Below, piece after piece: positions 1-6,175 of a stretch of DNA of 7,745 nucleotides. How positions within the stretch are numbered: position 1 is the first letter of the stretch; every line of letters starts with the position of its first letter. Position numbers and translations under genes: made by a program. Origin of the DNA: Flammeovirgaceae bacterium (GTDB taxonomy: Bacteria > Bacteroidota > Bacteroidia > Cytophagales > Cyclobacteriaceae); NCBI GenBank assembly GCA_003229495.1, contig QIEB01000086.1, positions 1 to 7,745 on the forward strand. The letters are read 5' to 3'. Under the pieces are notes generated by a model. That model was not told where the DNA came from. It did not search any database and saw only the letters and a program-made list of their open reading frames with translations.

Positions 1-2
1 AG

Positions 3-1907
3 ACATTAAATAACCGCCCCGGAAGCTACAAAAGGTTTAAAAAAGACTTCCCCAATAGCAAGTATGTCTCGGTGGCTGATAATATCCTGTATCACCTCGA
101 TAAAGAGTCATTCATGAAAGGAGATTACATTACAGATTCTTTGGCCCGTATCAACAAGCTGGAATCAACTTCGCTAATTCCTATTTATGAAAATGATCAA
201 TATGGATTTATTGACCATTATGGGGTTTATCAAATTGAGGTCAGCTTTGACTCAATCCCTGAAATTTACCTGTGCCAACTGCTGACAACTGATGTCTTTC
301 AAGCTTATATAAACCAAAAATTAGTGTTAATGGGAAGAAACCAGAAGGTCCTATGGGATGGGCCATTTGATGGTATTAAAGATCTGGGAAGAGGATTGTT
401 AGAATTAAACATCGGAAACAAATATGGGGTTCTGCATAAGTCGGGACGGCTGGTATTAAGCGTTGAATACGATCAGGTCAAAATACTTGGAGACTCATTT
501 ATCGCCATTAGAAAAAACGAAAAGTGGGGAATTTCCAGCATGACCGGACGTTTGATAGTTCCAATAATCCATGAAACCATACAAAGTGTAGGCGCCTTCA
601 TTCTTTTAAAAAAGGGCCAATGGGCAGTTAGTACCAATGAGCATATTGTTAGGTCTTTTGAGCTTGACCTGGACTTTTCATATCAGTATACTGATTGGGA
701 ATTTGTAAGCCAAAATAACCTGATGGTATTTACTCCTGAGAAAGAAGGCATTCTTAGTAAAGACCTGCTACCGATCATACCTTTGTCTATACATGAAATT
801 CACCAGCTGGATTCCGCTGATTGGTATGTGAAGACGGCTCATGGCACTATTAGATTTTATGGGGAAAACCTTAAGGCTATCCCGCCCGACCGGTATCAGA
901 AATTTTTATCAAGCAACCATTTCATATGTTTATTTAAGAATCCCAAATGGGAAGTATGGGACCGTGCAACATTGGATCGACTAAATGAGAATTCTTACGA
1001 TTCTGTAGCCAGACTGGGCATGCATATCATGATGCTTATGGATGAACAGGGCACCACACTATTGTTCAGAAATGGTGCCACCTTAACTTTAGCCAAGAAC
1101 GATAGGGTGAGACTAATCAGGGAGGCTGGCCAATCTATGGGATTTTTGCAAGTAAATAGTACCGGTGGAAAACGACAAGTGTACGACCTGGAAGGCCACC
1201 CAATCTATCACACCTGGTATTATGACATGCATCCTCTTACATCAGAACTATTCATCATTGAAAAGAATGGCCTGAAGGGTATAGTAAATTTACAAGGAAC
1301 CATTCTAATAAAACCTCGCTATCAGACCATAGTCGCTGATAGTATTTCCCATATTTCGATATTGCATAATGGACGTTTTGGCCATTATGATCCTGTCAAT
1401 AGGTCTTTGATCAAGCCTCAATATGAAAGCCGGATAACTTATTTTAGTAATGGTATTTTAATCAGCAGCAAAAAAGGTAAGAAGGGACTAATTGATCATA
1501 AGAATAAGGTAGTGGTAGCCTTCGAATATGACCAAATAAAACAATGGTCGGACAGTACGGTAATTGCTCGTAAACAAAATAACTGGATGGTATTAAACTA
1601 TTATACCGGTGAATTGGAGTTCAAAGATATTACGGGTTTGGATTGGATTTCAAACAATAATAGACGCAGAGCCATTATCAAAACCAAACAAGGATATGGC
1701 TTATTAGATAATAAACTTGGTATGTTGCTAAATCCGGGTTTTAACGATATTATTAATCTGGGGACAGCAGTAGAAGCAGTTTTCTTTACTGAGAAGTATA
1801 TCCCGGAAGCAGATTATTTTGTAGTAATTTACTACAACCATAATATGGATGTAATTAGAAAACAGGTTTTTGATTCAGGAAACTATGACCAGGTATACTG
1901 TTATTGA
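3..1907 (+). CDS. WG-repeat protein, 5' end outside window
   Basis: The protein is built from degenerate WG-type beta repeats (K/N-x-x-W/Y-G-hydrophobic-hydrophobic, then G-x-hydrophobic-hydrophobic-x-P-x-Y/F-D-x-I). Clear copies start near bases 195 (QYGFIDHYG), 417 (KYGVLHKSGRLVL), 519 (KWGISSMTGRLIVP), 1270 (LKGIVNLQGTILIKPRY), 1371 (RFGHYDPVNRSLIKPQY), 1480 (KKGLIDHKNKVVVAFEYD) and 1690 (GYGLLDNKLGMLLNPGF). A GTG at 72 could be taken as the start, but the frame stays open to the left edge and encodes FKKDFPNSKYVSVADNI. That resembles the short helical 'FL..FP.S.Y...A' units often found ahead of WG repeats in Bacteroidota, so I treat the gene as truncated by the window. No signal peptide or catalytic motif is visible in the part shown. 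WG repeats are thought to act in protein binding; the specific role is unknown. The gene stands alone on this strand, and its TGA abuts the stop codon of the convergent symporter gene. Confidence is high for a WG-repeat gene and low for function. Confidence 0.85.
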   Translation, partial: TLNNRPGSYKRFKKDFPNSKYVSVADNILYHLDKESFMKGDYITDSLARINKLESTSLIPIYENDQYGFIDHYGVYQIEVSFDSIPEIYLCQLLTTDVFQAYINQKLVLMGRNQKVLWDGPFDGIKDLGRGLLELNIGNKYGVLHKSGRLVLSVEYDQVKILGDSFIAIRKNEKWGISSMTGRLIVPIIHETIQSVGAFILLKKGQWAVSTNEHIVRSFELDLDFSYQYTDWEFVSQNNLMVFTPEKEGILSKDLLPIIPLSIHEIHQLDSADWYVKTAHGTIRFYGENLKAIPPDRYQKFLSSNHFICLFKNPKWEVWDRATLDRLNENSYDSVARLGMHIMMLMDEQGTTLLFRNGATLTLAKNDRVRLIREAGQSMGFLQVNSTGGKRQVYDLEGHPIYHTWYYDMHPLTSELFIIEKNGLKGIVNLQGTILIKPRYQTIVADSISHISILHNGRFGHYDPVNRSLIKPQYESRITYFSNGILISSKKGKKGLIDHKNKVVVAFEYDQIKQWSDSTVIARKQNNWMVLNYYTGELEFKDITGLDWISNNNRRRAIIKTKQGYGLLDNKLGMLLNPGFNDIINLGTAVEAVFFTEKYIPEADYFVVIYYNHNMDVIRKQVFDSGNYDQVYCY

Positions 1908-1910
1908 TCA
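1905..1910. other. Abutting convergent stop codons in palindrome TGATCA
   Basis: The plus-strand TGA at 1905-1907 and the minus-strand TGA at 1908-1910 together form TGATCA. The two convergent genes therefore share no intergenic base, and any transcription terminator for either must lie inside the other's coding sequence. This is read directly from the sequence. Confidence 0.95.
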
Positions 1911-3401
1911 TTTGTATTTTTTAATCTCTCCGCTTTTTACCCTAGTGAGATAACTTTTTAAATCCCGATTTATCTCAGGGGCTAATATGTAAAGTCCCAG
2001 TACGTTAGGAAATGCCATGGCAAAGATCATAGCGTCGCTAAAATAAAAGACACTGCTCAATGTTAATACAGAACCAATTACTACAAAAACACAGAATATG
2101 ACCTTATATATGACATCATTTAGATGGCTCTCACCGAATAAATAGGTCCAGCTTTTCAGCCCGTAGTAGGACCAAGAAATCATGGTTGATAGTGCAAAAA
2201 GAATAACCGCTATCAGCAAGATATATGGGAACCAGGAAATGGTAGAAGCAAAGGCTCGTGAAGTTAGTGATACCCCTTCGGTGGCATCCGGGTCTATGGA
2301 TCCGGTGATGACTATCACTAAAGCGGTCATAGTGCAAACCACTACAGTATCAATAAATGGCTCCAACAAAGCCACCACGCCTTCACTAATCGGTTCTTCT
2401 GTCTTTGCCGCGGAGTGAGCAATAGATGCAGATCCCACACCTGCCTCATTGGAGAAAGCTGCCCGTTGAAAACCTACGATCAAGACACCAATCATTCCGC
2501 CCGCTGCTCCTTTGACTGAAAAAGCTCCGGCAATTATCGAAGCTAAAGCATCAGGAATCATTGAAAAATTCATCAAGATGATAAAAAATGCTGCTACTAA
2601 GTAAATGGCCACCATAAACGGTACAATTTTCTCGGTCACCTTTGCAATGCTTTTGATACCACCAATAATTATCAATCCTACCAATCCGGCCATGAATACC
2701 CCAAACATCCATTCACGCCCATACAAAAAGCTATTCTCCCCTCCAGTTACACTTACCAGTTGTTCGGTTGCTTGGTTGATTTGAAACATGTTTCCTCCGC
2801 CGAAGGACCCACCTATACAAAAAACTGCAAATATAACTGCACAAAATCTTCCTAACCGGCCCAGTCCACGTTTGCTCAACCCTTTGCTCAAATAGTACAT
2901 GGGTCCTCCTGACACAGAGCCATCAGCGTGAACATTACGATACTTTACACCCAGGGTACATTCTACAAATTTGGTGGACATACCCAATAAACCCGCTAGA
3001 ATCATCCATAAAGTTGCACCCGGGCCTCCTAGCGATACAGCTATGGCCACACCCCCAATATTACCCAAGCCCACAGTACCCGATAAGGCTGCAGTTAACG
3101 CTTGAAAATGTGAAACCTCACCTGGGTCATCCGGGTCATCAAATTTTCCTCGGACTACATCAATGGCATGCTTAAAGCCATGGATATTAATAAAGCCCAT
3201 GTAAATGGTAAAAAAGATTGCTCCCACCAATAACCAGATTATCACAAAAGGCATGGAGATTCCATTTCCTAAGGGTATCGAAATAAATACTATATCCCCA
3301 ATCCTGGTCCAGATATCGCGTTCGGTGACAGTTTCAGCTTCCTGGGCGAAGCTGGACCAACAAAAGATCATAAAAAGCAGGGAAAGCGATGCCTTTCTCA
3401 T
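1908..3401 (-). CDS. AGCS-family alanine/glycine:cation symporter
   Basis: This is an inner-membrane secondary transporter of the AGCS family, whose known members couple uptake of alanine or glycine to sodium (sometimes proton) entry. The 497 residues begin with a signal-peptide-like stretch (MRKASLSLLF..., likely cleavage after SFA at residue 19), followed by a short polar segment and about ten hydrophobic helices. Family hallmarks are visible: GTVGLGNIGGVAIA at 108-121 and GGPGA at 125-129 (the sodium:alanine symporter signature region), SGGPMYY at 164-170, and FQRAAFSNEAGVGSASIAHS at 311-330, followed by the conserved LEPFIDT. An N-terminal signal sequence is commonly annotated on Bacteroidota members and would place the mature N-terminus in the periplasm. 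The ATG at 3399-3401 is preceded by the only sizeable gap in the window, so the gene is probably transcribed separately from the cluster upstream. Exact substrate and coupling ion cannot be told from sequence alone. Confidence 0.93.
   Translation of the reverse strand: MRKASLSLLFMIFCWSSFAQEAETVTERDIWTRIGDIVFISIPLGNGISMPFVIIWLLVGAIFFTIYMGFINIHGFKHAIDVVRGKFDDPDDPGEVSHFQALTAALSGTVGLGNIGGVAIAVSLGGPGATLWMILAGLLGMSTKFVECTLGVKYRNVHADGSVSGGPMYYLSKGLSKRGLGRLGRFCAVIFAVFCIGGSFGGGNMFQINQATEQLVSVTGGENSFLYGREWMFGVFMAGLVGLIIIGGIKSIAKVTEKIVPFMVAIYLVAAFFIILMNFSMIPDALASIIAGAFSVKGAAGGMIGVLIVGFQRAAFSNEAGVGSASIAHSAAKTEEPISEGVVALLEPFIDTVVVCTMTALVIVITGSIDPDATEGVSLTSRAFASTISWFPYILLIAVILFALSTMISWSYYGLKSWTYLFGESHLNDVIYKVIFCVFVVIGSVLTLSSVFYFSDAMIFAMAFPNVLGLYILAPEINRDLKSYLTRVKSGEIKKYK
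1940..1980. other. Imperfect inverted repeat inside the 3' end of the symporter gene
   Basis: GAGATAA (1947-1953) faces TTATCTC (1970-1976) across a 16-base loop. The stem can be extended by CCCT (1940-1943) against AGGG (1977-1980), with a three-base bulge on one side. It lies about 30 bases inside the symporter coding region, just past the end of the convergent gene, where a bidirectional terminator would have to sit. No T-tract follows on either strand in the expected place, so a terminator role is speculative. Confidence 0.25.
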
Positions 3402-3491
3402 GGGTTTCTTGGTTTAGTGCGGCGTAAATTATGAAAATATCTCCTTAACTCAACAAACTTTCATTTACTAAACAGAAGTTGGAGCTAATAT
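3402..3491 (-). other. Only intergenic gap, between the SDR gene and the symporter gene
   Basis: These 90 AT-rich bases separate the stop codon of the upstream gene from the symporter ATG. I see no strong hairpin followed by a T-run, so no terminator can be named. A weak promoter candidate inside the gap is listed separately. An AAGGAG-like stretch on the minus strand (around 3439-3447) lies about 40 bases from the ATG, too far to serve as a ribosome binding site. Confidence 0.6.
3428..3456 (-). promoter_or_regulatory. Weak candidate promoter for the symporter gene
   Basis: On the minus strand TTGTTG (3451-3456) and CATAAT (3428-3433) are separated by 17 bases, and the symporter ATG lies 26 bases beyond the second hexamer. 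The first is a poor match to TTGACA and the second matches TATAAT at five of six positions. Bacteroidota usually use a TTTG / TAnnTTTG arrangement instead. A partial version exists here (TTTG at 3454-3457, TAATTTAC at 3424-3431), but its spacing of 22 is a little long. AT-rich sequence makes chance matches likely. Confidence 0.22.
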
Positions 3492-4382
3492 CTAATCCCA
3501 AAATGAGGCGGTAATAGCCAGCCCTGCCTCGAAACTATGTGGCTGGTACCCAAGATCCTTACGGGCCTTTTCAATTATGAATCCTGTTTTTAATGGACGC
3601 TTGGCAGGCTGTTTGAAAGCTTCAGAATTGGTCTTGTTGATTAAAGATGCATCCAGGTAAAAATATCGAGCGGTTATCCGTGCAATATTATATGGTGTCA
3701 GTAAATCTGCGCCTGATATATGGTAAATACCATGAGCTGACTGCTTGGCAATTTGATAACACGCCACTGCCAAGTCCTCTACCAAGGTTGGGGTGCGAAT
3801 CTGATCATCTACAACTTGTATGGGTTTACCGGCTTCCAGTTGGCGTTTTACCCATAGCATAATATTGGATCTGGATATACCAGGTGTAGCCCCATATACT
3901 AGAATAGTTCTAACAATTGACCATTTTATATTACTTTCATACAGTAGCTTTTCAGCGGCCCATTTGGATTGGCCATAAAAATTGATAGGGTTAGCCTCAT
4001 CATCTTCTTTATAAGGGCCGCTTAGTCCGTCAAAAATAAAATCAGAAGACAAATGAACCAGATGAGCATTAACTATTGCGCATGCTTCAATTAGATGTGC
4101 CACTGACATTACATTGAGTAGCCAACACTTTTCCCTGTCAGTTTCACACTGGTCCACTTGTGTCATGGCGGCAGTGTGTATGACCACTGTTGGAGAATAT
4201 TCCCTAACCACTTTAATCACCTGATCTCTTTTTACCACGTCCAAAGGAAGGTAGGATACCTCAGCTGTTCGAATGCGACTGGGTCCTTGAGAAGTTGCCA
4301 GGAATGATGTCTTCTCATTGCTCAGCAATTGTACCAGCTTCTGACCCAAAAGTCCATTCGCACCAGTTATCAAAATTTTCAT
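3492..4382 (-). CDS. RmlD-like SDR-family NAD(P)-dependent oxidoreductase
   Basis: This 296-residue extended short-chain dehydrogenase is of the RmlD substrate-binding type (dTDP-4-dehydrorhamnose reductase and relatives). Visible motifs are the Rossmann glycine motif GANGLLG at 7-13, the RmlD hallmark TAAMTQVDQCE at 70-80, LSSDFIFDG at 111-119 with the catalytic Ser region, YGQSK with Tyr136 and Lys140 of the YxxxK active site, and DDQIRTPTLVEDLA at 192-205. No rmlA, rmlB or rmlC is in view, so a role in dTDP-rhamnose synthesis is unproven and no gene symbol is given. A TTG at 4385-4383 could add one residue. I prefer the ATG at 4382-4380, because it overlaps the TGA ending the restored reading frame of the upstream cyclophilin as TGATG, a typical translational coupling junction. 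It is the last gene of the tightly packed cluster. Confidence 0.88.
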   Translation of the reverse strand: MKILITGANGLLGQKLVQLLSNEKTSFLATSQGPSRIRTAEVSYLPLDVVKRDQVIKVVREYSPTVVIHTAAMTQVDQCETDREKCWLLNVMSVAHLIEACAIVNAHLVHLSSDFIFDGLSGPYKEDDEANPINFYGQSKWAAEKLLYESNIKWSIVRTILVYGATPGISRSNIMLWVKRQLEAGKPIQVVDDQIRTPTLVEDLAVACYQIAKQSAHGIYHISGADLLTPYNIARITARYFYLDASLINKTNSEAFKQPAKRPLKTGFIIEKARKDLGYQPHSFEAGLAITASFWD

Positions 4383-4384
4383 CA
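4380..4384 (-). promoter_or_regulatory. TGATG stop-start coupling junction
   Basis: The TGA (4384-4382) closes the reading frame that encodes the C-terminal end of the cyclophilin, and the ATG (4382-4380) opens the SDR gene with one shared base. This arrangement makes sense only if ribosomes reach the +1 frame of the cyclophilin. It therefore both supports the SDR start and shows where the cyclophilin originally ended. Confidence 0.7.
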
Positions 4385-5243
4385 AGGTTGTGGATATTGA
4401 TACCCGTAGAGTTTTGAAATCTTGGAGCGTTTTACTTCTTCTACTTTTACCGTCATTGGAATTTCCTCCAGGGGCTTGTCCATTCCATCTGTAGACTGTT
4501 CGGCAATTGCGTCCACTACTTCCATTCCGGAGATTACCTTGCCAAACACCGTATACTCATCATCGAGATTAGGGGCTCCCCCTTTAGTAGTATAAACTTC
4601 CAGTCCTTAAGTTTACTCCAAATTCTTTTTCAATTACCGGCTTCAGTTCTAACATTTTGGCCTCCAACGCCTCCTCATCTCTTGCTTGTTGCATACTGAT
4701 ATATTCATCTCTCAAGGTCTGATACTCTGGCATATTTAATAGTCTCCTCAAATACTGGTGTAATTTTTCCTTATCCAAAGTCAATTCCTCCTTTGACCAA
4801 GTACGTCCCTGAACGATATAGAATTGGCACTCGCTGGACTTTCTTTCAGGGTTGTTGGTGCGAGCTGCTGCTACCGCCCCTCTGGTATGGAAATTATTTG
4901 ACTGAATCTCCTCAGGTATCATAGCCTCTGGAGCTGGCGTGGTCCCTTCCTTGGTATTAACATCACCTCCCTGAATCATAAATTCTTGAATTACCCGATG
5001 GAAAATGGTGCCATCGTACCTCCCGGCTTGCGCTAGTTTTATAAAGTTATCTTTATGCAATGGGGTATCATCAAAAAGGATAAGTTTTATATCTCCAAAG
5101 GTGGTATTGATGGTAACCAGGTAGTCCTTTTTTGGAACATAAGTAGAGATGTTACCCAGGTAGTCTTTTTTTGGTGTACAAGAAGACACCGTAAGACCAA
5201 ATAGCACCAGGCATGCTACTATAATATTGTTCTTAACTATCAT
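4382..5243 (-). CDS. Lipoprotein cyclophilin-type peptidyl-prolyl isomerase, frameshifted near its C-terminal end
   Basis: This gene encodes a cyclophilin, which catalyses cis-trans isomerisation of peptidyl-prolyl bonds. It is predicted to be lipid-anchored and exported: MIVKNNIIVACLVLFGLTVSSC ends in a lipobox with Cys22. The domain begins at YLVTINTTFGDIKLILF (41-57). It has the catalytic FHRVIQEFMIQGGD (81-94; Arg83, Phe88, Met89 and Gln91 match cyclophilin A Arg55, Phe60, Met61 and Gln63) and QFYIVQG at 140-146. A charged, helical insertion of about 65-70 residues follows. The opening frame stops at 4586-4584 after 219 residues, without the last strands. Those are encoded in the +1 frame from about 4606 (GLEVYTTKGGAPNLDDEYTV, then FGKV, matching cyclophilin WLDG..VVFGKV) down to the TGA at 4384-4382. 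The rejoined protein would be about 286 residues. Either this is a sequence error of one base (or a two-base loss), or the gene is recently broken. It lies 2 bases after hemC. Confidence 0.85.
4587..4609 (-). other. Position of the cyclophilin frameshift
   Basis: The initial frame runs in to a TAA at 4586-4584, while the downstream frame is closed on its upstream side by a TAA at 4609-4607. The frame change must lie between them. Homology of GLEVYTTKGG to the usual cyclophilin sequence places it at the upstream end, around 4604-4609 (minus strand TTAAGGA). Removing one base from the AA or GG doublet would join ...FGVNL directly to (R/G)LEVYTTKGG. No slippery heptamer for programmed shifting is evident. 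Confidence 0.8.
5117..5174 (-). repeat. Tandem 13-codon duplication at the lipoprotein N-terminus
   Basis: Two 19-base copies, CCAGGTAGTC(C/T)TTTTTTGG as written on the plus strand, lie at 5117-5135 and 5156-5174. They are 39 bases apart and differ at one position. In the protein this gives PKKDYL at residues 24-29 and again at 37-42, just after the lipidated Cys22. The second copy runs into the first cyclophilin strand, so the duplication lengthens only the tether. Confidence 0.85.
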
Positions 5244-5245
5244 AT

Positions 5246-6175
5246 TTAATCATTCAAATGAGACTTGATTTCTTCCAGGATCTTTGCTCCTCCAGATCCA
5301 AGAACTTTTCGCCCGAGCTTTTCACCCAATCTATGTGCATGGTCCAACGGACCTTCCAAACTTAGTTGAACAACTTGTTTTCCATCCAGGCTGACTACTC
5401 CACCGACGACTCTAATTACTCCACCAGTTAATTCAGCATATGCAAAAGCTGGAATGCTACATCCACCCTGGATAGTATAGAGAAAAGCTCTTTCTGTGGT
5501 GAGGCAATATTCGGTTGACGGATCATTTAAACATTCTCTTATCTGTATTTTCTTTTGAGGTTCAATTTTCTTGCTGACCTCGATAGCCATGCTACCTTGG
5601 CCAACTGCCGGTACAAAAACATTCTTTGGCATAGAAATCCTGATTAGCCCATCCAGGCCAAGGCGGTGTACACCTGCATAAGCCAATGCTAAGGCGTCCA
5701 TTCCCCCCTGTTCCAGTTTCTTCAAGCGAGTTTGTAAATTCCCCCGGACAGAAACCGTATTGATGCCAGGATAATAATGATGAAAAAGGGCAACTCTTCT
5801 TGAAGATGAAGTGCCAATGGTGAGACTTTCACCCAAATCAAGATTGCCTTGGTAACTTACTAGTACATCATGGGCCTGCTCCCTGGCAGTGTAAGCAATT
5901 ATCTCAAATTCCGCAGGTAATTCAGACGGCATATCTTTAGCGCTATGTACTGCAAGATCAATATTTCCTGAAGCCAATTCACGCTCCAGTTCCGCTGTAA
6001 ACACCCCCTTACTGCCAATCTCCGGAATCGGTATGTTTAGCAATCGATCACCCTTTGTATCCATTTGGACCAGCTCGCTAGCCAAATCCACCAATTCCAA
6101 CTGCTGGGCCACCCATTTGGCTTGCCATAAGGCCAGCGGGCTGCGTCTAGTGCCTATTCTAATTTTGGATTTCAA
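5246..6175 (-). CDS. hemC: Hydroxymethylbilane synthase (porphobilinogen deaminase)
   Basis: This cytoplasmic enzyme of heme and tetrapyrrole synthesis (EC 2.5.1.61) joins four porphobilinogen molecules head to tail into hydroxymethylbilane. The 309 residues are full length and carry the complete set of family motifs. These are IGTRRSPLALWQA at 7-19, HSAKDMP at 77-83 with catalytic Asp81 (E. coli Asp84), GTSSSRR at 121-127, VRGNLQTRL at 143-151, PAVGQGSMAIE at 189-199, and QGGCSIPAFAYAEL at 236-249 with Cys239, the attachment site of the dipyrromethane cofactor (E. coli Cys242). The start is TTG at 6175-6173. An in-frame TGA lies a few codons upstream and no ATG or GTG lies between it and the conserved IRIG, so a TTG start is forced unless an even rarer codon is used. 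It overlaps the 3' end of holB by 17 bases, which suggests translational coupling. No other heme gene is in view. Confidence 0.97.
   Translation of the reverse strand: MKSKIRIGTRRSPLALWQAKWVAQQLELVDLASELVQMDTKGDRLLNIPIPEIGSKGVFTAELERELASGNIDLAVHSAKDMPSELPAEFEIIAYTAREQAHDVLVSYQGNLDLGESLTIGTSSSRRVALFHHYYPGINTVSVRGNLQTRLKKLEQGGMDALALAYAGVHRLGLDGLIRISMPKNVFVPAVGQGSMAIEVSKKIEPQKKIQIRECLNDPSTEYCLTTERAFLYTIQGGCSIPAFAYAELTGGVIRVVGGVVSLDGKQVVQLSLEGPLDHAHRLGEKLGRKVLGSGGAKILEEIKSHLND
6159..6175 (-). promoter_or_regulatory. 17-base overlap of holB end and hemC TTG start
   Basis: The last codons of holB (VEIQN and TAG) and the first codons of hemC (TTG AAA TCC AAA ATT) share these bases in different frames. 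A purine-rich AAAGAAG sits immediately before the TTG but is too close to act as a classical ribosome binding site. Re-initiation by ribosomes finishing holB is the likely mode. Confidence 0.6.

Noticed and set aside
72..74. GTG as the start codon of the WG-repeat gene
   Set aside because: The frame is open to the left edge and the upstream codons encode plausible protein continuous with what follows, so the GTG is more likely an internal valine.
3454..3480. Possible terminator hairpin after the SDR gene (AACTT facing AAGTT)
   Set aside because: The stem is only five base pairs, AT-rich, with a long loop and no T-run.
4383..4385. TTG start for the SDR gene giving MMKIL
   Set aside because: The ATG one codon later forms a TGATG junction with the upstream stop and gives the usual MKILITGANG start of the family.
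4578..4582. G5 run as the cause of the cyclophilin frameshift
   Set aside because: The stop codon of the initial frame (4586-4584) comes before the run in the direction of translation, so an indel there would not restore the protein.
4600..4612. Programmed +1 frameshifting
   Set aside because: No CTT-TGA-like or other recognised slip site is present in the right frame at the junction; a simple indel is the more economical explanation.
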